This document shows, piece after piece, positions 13,016 to 24,500 of a DNA stretch of 64,000 bases. Each line of letters starts with the position of its first letter. The stretch's first letter is position 1. The notes beneath the pieces were generated by a model, which worked only from the letters and a program-made list of their open reading frames with translations, had not been told where the DNA came from and ran no database searches. Source of the DNA: Antennarius striatus (taxonomy: Eukaryota > Chordata > Actinopteri > Lophiiformes > Antennariidae); NCBI RefSeq assembly GCF_040054535.1, contig NC_090783.1:1020001-1084000 (forward strand), read 5' to 3'. A program made the position numbers and the translations under genes.

Positions 13016-14349
13016 TAGCAGCTCTTCTTGCTAACACTTTCCAGCATCAGTAAATGTAAAATGACTCCAGTCCTGTTTTCAGGAACATTAACCGCTTCCA
13101 TTCATGCTAATCACGAGTTCTCACATAGACAGAATCAATTCGCTTTGAGGAGAACGAGGAAAACCCGGGGAAATGTCGGTAAATTCCCGTCGGTTTTTGA
13201 CCCACAGGTGTCGGTTCGCCGCCGTGTTGCCGTTAGCATCACCGGGCTAATCGCCTTAGCTCCCGGTAGCTCCGCTTACCTGTTAGCTCTCCGCTGGCCG
13301 GCTGACTTCTGACGGGGACATCAACAACCACTGCGGTGCAACCGAACCTGCTACCAAAGCATGACGGACCGCAGCTGGTCCAATCACAGCGCGGAGAGCG
13401 ATACATTTAAAAAGAAGAGGAGGGGTATAAACAGAAATCATCGCTGTATGTCCTCACATTGGAAAGTCACGTTAGAGAAGGAGTTTATCGAACACGTGAC
13501 CTTTGTGTACATTTATTGAATTAAAGAATGATTACAAAAGAAGAATACAAATGTTAAAAAATATTTAGAAAAAACACACAAATCGTAAATGTCACAGAGT
13601 AAATCCTCTTGAATCATTTAAAAAAAAGATTAAAAAAAAAGTTCTATTAAATTGAATTAAAATTCTATTTAATTGAGTTGCTTTGCATTGATTGTTTCAA
13701 TCTCAATATGTCCTCGGATCTAGAGTATTACCGTGACGCTGAGTATTTTTTAAAGCTTTTTAATGAATGTCATTTTCTAGTTTTTCCAGTAACTTTTCCA
13801 ATAACGTTTTTTTCTATATTAGTCACAGATTTTTGGAGGGAGTATTTTCGTGGGAATAGAAACAGGAAATTGTTTGAAGTCTATTTTTAGAATGGTCATG
13901 ACTCTATTTTTAAATGAGTTTGTGCTGTCATCATCTGAAAGCATAATTATACGTTTTATGTTCCCTGCTTTTAAATTCACAGCAGGATTCTGTCAAAATT
14001 ACATGAAGCTGTTTTATTGAAAAAACAGCTAAATATAGTTGTAATGAAGAAGACACTGACATCATGTAATTTCCATTTTGGCCTGAACATTTCTGTAATT
14101 TAACCATAAATAGAAAGTTAAAGAGTTTTCTTGAGATCGGTAAATAAAATGGTCGACATTTACAGACTGGTTGTATTATTAATTTTATTTTTAAATGTAT
14201 TAATTACGAATATTGCTGAATAAATAAAGTTAAAAAGTTCAAATATCGATCCATAACCCCTGATTCGCTATTGAATCGGATGCTAATGTGAACCGTCAGA
14301 TCAGAATTCTTATGGCGCGGTTATTCGCATCCTCGTGAGTGTCCTCACG

Positions 14350-14363
14350 GTTGCCAGGACGAC
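14350..14363 (+). promoter_or_regulatory. Weak X-box-like match near cbx6
   Basis: GTTGCCAGGACGAC fits the loose RFX consensus (RYYNYY, 2 bases, RRNRAC) about 200 bp before the cbx6 start codon. This consensus occurs by chance roughly every 4 kb, so the match alone means little. Confidence 0.2.
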
Positions 14364-14558
14364 TGAAGGGGGCGGGCCCGGGTCACGTGACGGATCCGCG
14401 CCGCCGCAGCTGTTGTTGTAGTGCTTGTGTGTGTGTGTCGGTGTGTGTATCCGTGTCGGTGTCGCGTCGGTTCGGCCCCAACGGAGCAGACAGGCACCAG
14501 CGGCCGACGTCTGGAGCGAGGAACGCGGACACAGGTCGCTTCAGCTCGGGCGGGAACG

Positions 14559-17300
14559 ATGGAGCTCTCAGCGGCGGGAGATCGCATTTTCGCCGCGGAA
14601 GCCATTCTGAAACGCCGCGTTCGGAAGGTGAGCTCCGGCCGCGGAAGTCCCGCCGGTGTCGGCCCGGCTCGGGGCCATCGGCTCGCGGCTCCTTTCCTAC
14701 GCCAGCGCGGTGCTCGTGAAGGCCTCACTTCTGGCGCACGGGCTGGAATGGCGAACCGGGGCTAACGAGGAGCTAATTAGCTAACTCCGTCACGGCTCGT
14801 ATATTCAGGAGTTAGCGGGGCAATAAAAGCAGCGACACAAAGAAAGGGGAAGATGGAGGGAGAGCTGGGGTGGGAGTGGAGGAAGAAGCTGATGCTAGCT
14901 GATGCTAACTGATGCTACACCGGGACGCCAGCAGCCCGTGAAGCAGCGGAGTTGTGCTTATCACCCGCAGGACAGGCTGCAGGCGCGTTACCCCGCAGAT
15001 TGTTGCGGGAGGTTCTCCTAAATCTTCCACTGGAGTCACGCAAAAACTAGTGGGGAAAGTTTTTTTGCTGTTTTTTAAAATTTATATCGGTTTTATTTCG
15101 GTGGGTAATGAGGAAAAGACCCTTGAAACCATGATGGGGTACCGTTTGACCCAGCAGGCCCACCGGGCCTCCGTTTCCAAATTACCTCTTTTTTTTCTTT
15201 CTTAAGTTATACATGAATAGAAATTTATATAAATATATAAATCTTGTTCACATCATGTATATATGTTTCTATGGTAACGTTAAAAGCGTGGAGTAAACAG
15301 TTCAGTGACATTTTACACACCTGACAGACAATCCTCAGGGCTAAAAAATAAAAGACAAAATGCAGGATGAGGATGTTGGATTAAATTTTATTAAATCTCA
15401 GTAAATCTCAGGAGAAGATGCTGCAAACCAGATCCAGATTGAAGAGGTTTTCCTGAACATATCAAAGCTGTTTTGTTTTAAATCTCCTGTCTGTGTTTTT
15501 TTCCTGCAGGGACAACTTGAATACCTGGTGAAATGGAAAGGATGGGCGATGAAGTAAGTGGCACGTTTTGGATTTGAAGCCTGGTTCTCTTTCGCTTCAG
15601 GCGTCTCGCTTGAAGTTAAAAATGTGGGTAAATTCTGTTGTGGTGTGAAATAACTTAGCGTTCCGCTCTGGTTTTCAGGCACAGCACCTGGGAGCCCGAG
15701 GAGAACATCCTGGATGACAGGCTGATTCTGGGCTTTGAGCAAAAGTGAGTCCCGTCACGAGGTCGTGAGTTCATTGGGAGTCTGTCGCCGTCGGTTACGC
15801 TTTGGATTTCAGCCCCGAGCATCAAATTTGAATTCTTTCACCCACTTCCACTCATTTCATGTTGTAGTTTAGAGTGTTGTCACGTTCCTCCTCCTCTCTT
15901 GAGATTAGATATCTTTAAATCTTCTGCCAAACTACTTCAATATTTACCGTCAGATAAAATTGGGGTCATTAAACAGACAAAACTGACACGTCCTTTCTGT
16001 AGGGAACGGGAACGGGAGCTGCACGGACCGAAGAAGCGGGGGCCCAAACCCAAGAGCCTCGCCATGAAGGTGCGTTTGGTGCTAATTTGATGTTTTATCT
16101 CCATGTTTTATCTAATTCCGGTTTCAAATTTGGACGTTAATCCCTGTTTATTGCCTGGAATAAAGCAGGAGCCTGTCAGCCTCAGTGAAGGGTTTAATAA
16201 CACGTCCGTCATGTTCTTTCGTTTTTTTCGTCTTTCAGGCTCGTCAGAAACGAGAGGGGGGCAGCCAGCCTTCATCCCGCTCCTCATCGTCGCCGTCTAG
16301 CCGAGCCGCTGCTTCGTCCTCTTCCTCGCCGTATCACGCAGGCTCCGCCTCTTCCTCCGCAGCGGCGCCGCCCACCCCCAAACTCAACTCCCTCGCCGCC
16401 ACCCACAAGCTGAAGAAGGACATCCACCGCTGCCACCGGATGTCCCGGCGACCTCTCCCCCGCTCGGACCCCACGGCCCCCGCCTTCTCCTCCCCCGGCG
16501 GCTTCCCCCCCCGCCCGCACGTCTCCCCCTTCTCCGAGACCGTCCGCATCCTCAACCGCCGCGTCAAACCGCGGGAGGTCAAGAGAGGTCGCATCATCCT
16601 CAACCTGAAGGTCATTGATAAGGCGGGGCGGGGGGGCGGCGGGGGGGGCAGAAACGTGGCACCGGGGCGCCAGAACATCCCGTCCCGCAATCGCATCATC
16701 GGGAAGAAGGGGGAGGCGCCCTACCGGCCGTTCCAGCCCCCCCTGAAGATGCTGGGGTTCCCCATGTATGGGAAGCCATTCGGGCTCCAGTGCGGGGGCC
16801 CTCTGTCCTTCCAGCCCCCCCCGGGGTCCGCCGTCGGGGGCCGGGATGCCCGCCCCGCCTCCTCGAAGTACTCTCAGCGCAACAAACCCCCCGCCGCTCC
16901 ATCCCAACCCCCAGCAGGAGCGTCGGCGTCCAGCGAGGCCCCCGAACCCCCCGGGGCCCCAGCGGCGTCCTCCCTGGACGACGAAGAGGACCAATCCCTA
17001 CCCCCGAATGGATGCACGGAAACCCCCCGCCCACGCCGGGGCCAACGCCAGCCGCCCGTCGCCCCCGAGGCCCCTGTCGCCCCCGGGGGGGCCGAACCCA
17101 AACGCGTCCCCGCCGAGGGTGACCCCGACTGGCACCCCCAGATGGCGCCGAGCTGCAAAGACGTGGTCGTCACCGACGTCACCACCAACCTGCTGACCGT
17201 CACCATCAAGGAGTTCCCCTCCCCCGCCTCCTGCCCCGCCTCCCCCAACCCCGAAGACTCCTCCCCTGCTGCCTCGGGCCCCGCCTCCGACGAGCCATAG
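14559..17300 (+). CDS. cbx6: Chromobox protein 6 (Polycomb CBX)
   Basis: CBX6 is a Polycomb subunit that reads methylated H3K27 through an N-terminal chromodomain and links to PRC1 through a C-terminal Cbox. Five exons (14559-14627, 15510-15553, 15679-15744, 16003-16069, 16239-17300) join in phase to 435 residues (human about 412). The start MELSAAGDRIFAAEAILKRR, then YLVKWKGW and STWEPEENILD, is the chromodomain with its aromatic cage residues. ERERELHGPKKRGPKPKS is the AT-hook-like tail typical of CBX4/6/7/8. The last exon has SRNRIIGK and RILNRRVKPREVKRGRIIL, then long proline/alanine-rich low-complexity sequence. It ends with the Cbox DVVVTDVTTNLLTVTIKEF. NRIIGK and the Cbox wording favour CBX6 over CBX7 and CBX8. 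Exon 5 is extremely GC-rich. The gene is divergent from pla2g6 and followed by nptxr, as in human 22q13.1. Confidence 0.93.
15265..15278 (+). promoter_or_regulatory. X-box-like motif in cbx6 intron 1
   Basis: GTTTCTATGGTAAC matches the RFX dimer consensus with one departure from the symmetric form (CT in place of CC). Function is unknown. Confidence 0.3.
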
Positions 17301-18480
17301 GAGAACCGAAGCCCCACCCACCTTTAACCATAAAGGTGCGTTTGTTTTACCGATTAAAGAAATGTAACCTGACCCCCCCGGCCGGTTAGCAAAGAGCATT
17401 TTAACGGCTACAGGATGCTAACACGCCCCCCCCCTTTGACTTTAATGGCCATATGTCGTCCTCTTGCACAGCACTGATGCCTGAAGGCGGCGTCGGCGCC
17501 GAGGGTGTTCCCTTTCTATCGCTCGTACGTGACAGAAGCGAACTCCGTTCGGAGTCGCGCCTTCAGGCAGGAAGTCAACCCGTCGGCCGGTCGGCGTGGA
17601 AACGCGAGGCGACGGGTTTATTTGCACGTTAACGCCGTCGAATTCTCCTGCAGGTAAACGCGACGCATCGGACAGGAAGACCGCCCGTTTCCTGGATCCA
17701 ATCCGGTTCTCCAGGCCTTTCCCCGTTGCTCTCCTGAACGCACACGCGTGTCCGCTCCGTGTCCGTATGCGTCGGCGTCGACACGCACAACCTTTAAACG
17801 ACAGGCGACGGCGGTCGCTTCCCCTTCCTGTTGCGTCCCCCCCGCCGGCCCGTCGTCTCCTTCGACTCCGTGACGTCCGCCAAGACTCTAAACTGGCCCG
17901 AAGTTTCGTTTTCAACGTTTTTCCTTGACGCCACATTTTTCACCGTCTAACTTAAAAACTCAATGCGGTCTAGAAGAACACGCCCACACCTTCGCTCGTT
18001 GGATGCTGCTCGTTTCCCGCCTGAGTTCTCGACGCCGTCCGGTGGATCCGACCACCTGGGGCACCTGAAGTACCTCAAAACCCAACTCTGGATCCCCCGT
18101 TTGCCCCCCGCGCACCTGCAGTTCAGTACGTAAGAATCCTGCTCATGCGTTGCCTTACAGCCGCTCCGCTCCACCACCTACCTGGTCTGACTCCGCCTAC
18201 CTGACTCCGCCTCCTTCACGCCCAAATCAAGGAACGCTTCAAGACTCGAGAAGGAGAAACGTTTCCGTCGTCTGGTAGGAATGAAACGGAGACGGACCAT
18301 CAATGCCGTCCCGTTTAGACGGAGCAGTCAGAAACAGGAAGTTGCCCCCCCCCAGTCGAGCTCGCCGTTTCGGACCCGACCGGTTTTCTCTTCGCTATCT
18401 TTCGTGGTGGGTAGACGTGAGTCTTATTTCCTCTTTTATCTCTTCTTGAGCAGCACAACTCAACGCCGTGGCCTACCTTT

Positions 18481-18695
18481 GATTCGTTTGGCTTCTCATT
18501 TCGTCGTTTGGTTTCTTGTTTTCGCGTTTGACTTTTCGCTTCGCCATTTAGCTTCTCGTTTTGCCGTTTGGCTTCTCATTTCCCTGTTTTACTTCTCGTT
18601 TTGCCGTTTGGCTTCTCATTTCCCTGTTTTACTTCTCGTTTTGTCGTTTGGCTACCCATTTCGCCAGTTGGCTACCCATTTCGCCGTTGACTTTC
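18481..18695. repeat. Minisatellite in the cbx6 3' untranslated region
   Basis: Imperfect roughly 20/40-bp units contain tttggcttctcatttc and acttctcgttttgccg. It probably lies within the cbx6 transcript. Confidence 0.75.
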
Positions 18696-19187
18696 TTAAA
18701 CTTTAGCTTTCTTGACCGAACTGCTTTCCGTTTTTACGTGACGTAACGTTGAAGCGCTAGATTGTCGCGGCGCCGACGGAAACTAGAGGAAGGATCCTGG
18801 TTTAAATGTATTGATGAAGACGCTCCACCAATTTGTGCTTTTTAAGCATTTTTTTCCTTTGTACTGTATTTTAATACTTTTTTTAAATATGCATAATGTT
18901 AATGTGATGCTGGTTTATTTGAATGTTATTGTTTGATAGTCCAATTCGGGTTTGATCTGAAGTCAAACCAGCAGATTTTAATGTGTCACGACTGCAGTTT
19001 TGTTTAATGCTAATATGAATTATGTACAATGTGTTGATGGGAATGATGAGGATGAGGAGGACGAAGACTATTGTAACGTATCCCAGCCTCTGAAGCATGT
19101 TTTACAAACCCTTCCTGTACAGATGATGTATTCAGTGTTTCCTGTTACAGTCGTCGCTTCCTGCGTGTTTCTCCTGTGAGGCTTTGA

Positions 19188-19193
19188 ATTAAA
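19188..19193 (+). terminator. Polyadenylation signal of cbx6
   Basis: ATTAAA is followed about 20 bases later by a GT-rich stretch (tctgtggcgttggtgggcgt). This is the first convincing signal of this kind downstream of the cbx6 stop codon. Confidence 0.5.
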
Positions 19194-19635
19194 AGCTATT
19201 TAAAAGCCTTTCTGTGGCGTTGGTGGGCGTTTGTTTTCCACTTCAAGTCGATGATGTGGGGTGGAGTTAACCTGGTTACCGTGGATTCAGACGCACCAGA
19301 GCAACAGCAGGGATCCAGGATGGAGAACCGAGACCGACCAGGGATTCTGAAAACCTTTTTTAAACCTGTTTCCGGTATTAAAATCTACACGGATGATCAT
19401 TTAGACCCTGAATCTGAGCGGAGGGACTGATTTAAAGAAAACCATCCACTTAAAAAAAGTCCAGCAGCTCCTTTAACGCGAAATTTAACGAATCGTCCAC
19501 CGCCGAAGTCAATTCACTGCTGTCGTTCCCCAACGCACCACCGGGGGGCGCTGTTGATCCACGAGCAGCGGTGCGGCAAGATCCACACGCGTGTCATGAA
19601 CCAGATAGATCGAAAACTCACGCGCTGGTGGTGGC

Positions 19636-19638
<3 letters not shown>

Positions 19639-19672
<34 letters not shown>

Positions 19673-19901
19673 CAATCAGCCACCCCTGGAGATTAATCCA
19701 TAATCTAGGCTATTGGTCTCTGCAGGGGGGTTGTGGTGTGTGTGTGTGTGTGTGTGGGGGGGGGTGTTAAAGCTTCAGACGCAGAGTCGTTCGTAACACG
19801 AGCCCGTGGGTTTGAAATGCATGATGGGTAGACTCGTATCCCCGTGTCTGGGTGGGTACAGGAGTGTGAAGAAGAAACACGAATTAATTCACAAGGAGAG
19901 G

Positions 19902-19957
<56 letters not shown>
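19639..19957. repeat. Cluster of TG and CA microsatellites
   Basis: Three arrays are present: TG at 19639-19666, TG at 19735-19756, and CA at 19903-19957. They lie in opposite orientation upstream of nptxr. Confidence 0.9.
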
Positions 19958-19959
<2 letters not shown>

Positions 19960-20069
19960 TCGATCCCTGTTTGCTCACGCGGCAGCTGGAGCCTCACCTT
20001 TCGCGCTGAGTGACTCGTGCCCACATCCTGGCCCCGCCTCCCCTTCCTCTCTCCATCTCTCTCTCCACC

Positions 20070-20083
20070 GTCTCCATGGTAAC
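20070..20083 (+). promoter_or_regulatory. Strong RFX X-box in the nptxr promoter
   Basis: GTCTCCATGGTAAC is a near-palindromic X-box with the full CCATGG core. It lies 166 bp upstream of the nptxr start codon in CpG-rich sequence. RFX factors act in both ciliated cells and neurons; regulation of nptxr by them is an inference. Confidence 0.55.
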
Positions 20084-20249
20084 GCGCGGAGGAGAGCAGC
20101 TTAGCAACGGGGAGACGGAGCGGCAGCATCTCCGGTACAGACAGCTCGGTGCCACCGCGTCCGGTGAACGTCTTACCGGAAGATTCCCGGGTAGAGTTTA
20201 GTTAGTCCGACGGGTCGGTTTAAGTTGAGTCCGGATTAAGTTAGCCCTC

Positions 20250-20997
20250 ATGAAGTTCATGGTGGTGCTCGTGGGCGCGGGGAGCCTGGCCTTCCTCGGC
20301 GCGATCGTCTGCATCATCGCCAGCGTTTACCCGCGGAAGCGCGCCGCGCCTCCCGGTGAGAACGGAACCGTGACCCCGGAGACCGACCTCCAGCCGCTGG
20401 AGCCCGGGCCGCTGGGCGCGCTGACCGGCGCCGAGTCCTACGGCGGCGGCAACGGCATCGGCGGCGGCATCGGTCTGGAGGTGCCCGCGCTCAACGAGCT
20501 CCACCTCGGGGAGAAGTCGAGCGGAGGCTCCGGGAAGACGTTCGGCTTCTCCCGGTTGATCTGCACGCCGGTCCCGGTGGGGGAGTGCGGCGCCAAGGAG
20601 CTGCGGCAGCGGCGGGGGGAGCCGCGGCAGCAGGCGGACGAGCCGTCGCTCGGAGCCGCGGAGGAGGAGGACTGGAGCCGCCTGCGCTCCGCCGCGGAGG
20701 AGCTCCGGCAGACGGTGCTGCAGCAGAACGACCAGATCCTCATGGACCACCGGACCATCCGGGAGCTCACCGGCAAGCTGAGCGAGTGTGAGAGCGGCCT
20801 GGAGGACGAGCGGAGCGTCCCGGAGCGGAGCGTCGGGGTCTGGAGCGGCGGCCGCCGGGTCATGGCCGGGGACGAGGTGGGCTCGTCCGCCTCGGCGCAG
20901 CTGCAGACGGCCCGGGCGGTGGAGGAGCTGGCCCGGGCCATCATGGAGCTGAAGGACCGCATCGAGAAGCTGGAGGTAGCTCCGGGCGGAGGGGGGC

Positions 20998-21036
<39 letters not shown>

Positions 21037-21372
21037 TCACCGTTTGTTTTAGTAAACAAACGGTGACATCTTGTGTCACGTGATTAAAAACTAGGGAGGG
21101 AATAATGTGCGACTTCACCCTGACAAACATACAGAACCTCCTCCTCCTCCTCCTCCTCCTCCTCCTCCTCCTCCTCCTCTTTTCATTTTACTCCCCTCTC
21201 TTACCTCCACCTCACCTTCTCATATCTCACTCACACCGCATGGACCCCTGGGAAATCTCCCCACCTGCTGGCTCTGAAAGCCCCCCCTCCCTTCCCACAA
21301 TCCATCTGACAGCAGAGGCATAAATAAAAGATGAAGCTGGACAGGAAGGATGGAGGTGGGGAGTCAGGCTCT

Positions 21373-21415
<43 letters not shown>

Positions 21416-21449
21416 TGTGTGTGTGTTATGAGCCTAACTATACGTCTCA

Positions 21450-21520
<71 letters not shown>

Positions 21521-24500
21521 TTGCTGTGCTTTGGTATGAATTTATATCCCAGCTGTCCAGATGCTGTCCTGCCTCAGAACCCCCTCAACCCCCCCATGAG
21601 GTCACCGCCGTCGCAGCTGTCTCACCTACACCAGCATCATCATCATCATCATCTGCTTTCACCCAGCCAACAACACCTTCACCCCCCCCCACCAGGGCCT
21701 CGACGCCGTCACCAGATTTCTCATCCAATTGTCCACCTTTTTATAAAAAAATAGAGACAGAGGAATGAGAATATGATGAAACAGGAATAGAATAAAGGAG
21801 ACTAATCGTGATGATGTAATCCAGAAGAACGTGTTTAAATCCAGCAGACGGACTTTAATTAATGCTAAAGCTAGGAGTGATAAAATATTCACAGCCGTCC
21901 TGATATATTTATAGTATTCTGACTGGAGCTGCAGAGTTTCTGTTAAAATGAATGTTAAAACCAGGTAGTCCTCAATTTACGAACATTCAGAGATATGAAC
22001 AAACTCACACCGCCACCGACCAAAGCTAAGCTGCACGCTACATATGTTCTTAAATTTACAAATGTTTAGCTGCAGGTCGTCCTCAACTTAGGGACATTCA
22101 GAGATATGAACAAACGTGCTTCACCATATCCACATATCCAAATGTTGTGCTGCAGTTCCCCTTTCTGCCACAACCCATGCTGAGCAGCACCTCTGCGTTC
22201 ACGCATCTTCAACATTCATCTCTACATGCTATATGCTAAAGTACCTGCAGTGGATCATCAACATCAACAGCATACTCTTAATGGAAGCTACATGCTACAT
22301 GCTACTTAAACTTGATTAAAAAATTTTTGTGTATTTTTTAAAACGGACGTATAATCAGAACGACTGAACTCTAAATGACCAGAATCTGTATTTTATTTAC
22401 TTGTGTTGTTTTAAATGACCTTAAATGGAGACTATAGATTGAAATTTAATAAATAACAACTTATGAACAATTCAACTTATGAACAACTTCTAGGAACCAG
22501 TTGTGTTTGTATGTTGAGGATCTCCTTTTCCTCGTGACCTTCGTCTTCTTCCTCCTCTTCCAGGCGGAGATCGGCCCCGCAGCCCTGAACCTCACTGATG
22601 CCTCTGCGAGTACCAGCAACAGTGGTGGTGGGGGCAACCCCGCCAGTAACGCCGCCAAGGCCTCTGCCCCGCCCACCGGCGGAGGCGCTTCCACCCCGTC
22701 TGGAGCGGCCGCCCCGGGAGGACGCCGCCCCGTCTCCCCAGGCGCCAAACCCCCGTCTAAACCCTCCCCCGGGCGGGGGAAGGTCACCTGGAGGGTGGAG
22801 GACCTGGAGGGGGAGCTGGAGAGGAAGATCAAGATGCTGGAGAAGGAGCGTCAGGCCATGAGGAAGGAGACGCAGGGCCAGCACCAGAAGATCAACCAGG
22901 GCATCGACAGCGTGACCCACCGCGTCGCCGAGCTGGAGCACAGTGAGTCCCAGTGGGGGGGCGGGGCTCCACGGGAGGTGGGAGTGGCTTAATGAGCTGT
23001 GGGTTGTTCCCCCCCAGCCCTCACCGAGCCGCCGTTCCCCGAGGGCTTCGTCCTGTCCTTCCCCATGAGGACCAACTACATGTACGGCCTGGTGAGGAAG
23101 GAGATCAGCGAGATGTACGCCTTCACCGCCTGCGTGTGGCTGAAGGCCCGGGAGGGGGGCATCGGGACGCCGTTCTCCTACTCAGTGCCGGGGCAGCCCA
23201 ACGAGCTGGTCCTGCTGCAGGGGGTGCACAACCCGGTGGAGCTGCTCATCAACGACAAGGTAGGGGGGACAGTCTCCTGGAGGAGCCGGGGAGGTTCGCT
23301 GGAGGTTGATAGCTTAACGGGCGCTTCTAATTGGTTCATTAAAGCAAACGACGGACTGCACGTTTGCTCCTGTCGTCAGGGCGACCTGTTACCACGACGA
23401 CAGCATCCGTATCAACGGGGATGTGATGTCGTTTAGAGGTTTAGCGGCGGTTCTCCGTTCAGGAGCGTCACCATCCGTCTGATCGTGGCGATTTATTCCC
23501 AGGGAAAAAAACGGCTACCTGTCGCCATGACAACGCTGGTTGGATGCCATCGTTCTGCGAGCTGCAGGCCGGTGGCGTCCAACCGATCGATACAAAAAGC
23601 GTGGTCTGTGGCGTGTTCTGTGATGTACCGCTGTCTAGTCTGAAGCTAATGGGGCTAGAGAGGCGTGTCGTGGTCCTGGTGGTCTTTAGAATGTAGGACA
23701 AGAACTTGGACCTCGTCTGGAGGCCTGGCCTAAGGTTCTCCTGACCCAGTTCTCCTGACCCGGTTCTCCTGACCCGGTTCTCCTCCACGGGTTCTGACTT
23801 CTTCCTCTGGCCTGCAGGTGGCGCAGCTGCCTCTGGTCCTACCGCAGGACGCCTGGCAGCACGTCTGCGTCAGCTGGACCCTGAGGGACGGCGTCTGGAA
23901 GGCCTACCAGGGGGGCAAGATGAAGGGCCGGGGGGAGGGGCTGGCTGCCTGGCACCCCATCAAACCAGGGGGGGTCCTGATCCTGGGGCAAGAACAGGTG
24001 AGAGGATGGATGGATGAGGATGGATGATGGATGGATGATGGATGGATGGATCTGCTAACTATCATCCATTAGTGAAACCCCCCCACCTCACATGCCCGTT
24101 ATGAATTCAGACCCCCCCCCCAGCATTAGAGGACTGTGTTCATGAATGATGGGTGTTCTCCTGTCCTCCTCGCCCATGATTGGAGGAGAAAATCTCTCCC
24201 AGAATTCCTCTGCTGGGGATCAGCGCTCTAATCTGGCTTTGGGGGAATCATCTAAACTGCGTTTCTACGTATGGATAAAGCTTCAGCTTCAGTTTCCTGC
24301 TCCACTGAGGGAGGTGTTTACTCACCCGTTGACTCCCCCCTGGTCTTCAGAGGGTTGTGATGGAGTGTGTTAAAGTTTACGAGGTTTAATCCGCCGTAAT
24401 AAACAGAAGGTTTACGGCTCGCAGAGGTTAGTCAGACCTGCAGGAAGAAAAACCCACGAGGCCGACGTGCAACGCAGCTAAAGTAGCTAGAAGATAGAAA

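Larger units (their letters stand above)
12302..14558. other. Divergent pla2g6 / cbx6 upstream interval
   Basis: The interval holds the first intron and 5' end of pla2g6 (minus strand) and the promoter side of cbx6 (+ strand). From 12420 to 12640 the sequence is very AT-rich. The 19-bp minisatellite follows. At 13280 there is a minus-strand splice donor (AGCTAACAG then GTAAGC), marking a 5' noncoding exon of pla2g6 of about 13280-13400. From 13450 to 14300 the sequence is AT-rich with nothing recognised. From 14330 it turns CpG-rich, as expected for the cbx6 start region. Confidence 0.55.
17301..20249. other. cbx6 3' untranslated region and cbx6-nptxr intergenic interval
   Basis: The cbx6 3' untranslated region probably runs to about 19.2 kb. 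It contains a pyrimidine-rich minisatellite at 18.48-18.70 kb. From 19.2 to 20.07 kb there are several CA/TG arrays and no coding signal. The nptxr promoter follows. Confidence 0.6.

Noticed and set aside
14350-14363. Using loose X-box matches as evidence of ciliary control for cbx6 and others
   Set aside because: The degenerate consensus is expected about once per 4 kb by chance. Only matches with a CCATGG core, or those placed at ciliary promoters, are given weight.
16284-16994. 236-codon minus-strand frame opposite cbx6
   Set aside because: It is antisense to a very GC-rich proven exon. Its glycine/arginine composition is a shadow of the proline/alanine-rich CBX6 sequence.
20241-21059. 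272-codon minus-strand frame opposite nptxr exon 1
   Set aside because: It is a shadow frame of a GC-rich coding exon plus the ATTG repeat (INQS runs). It shows no family similarity.
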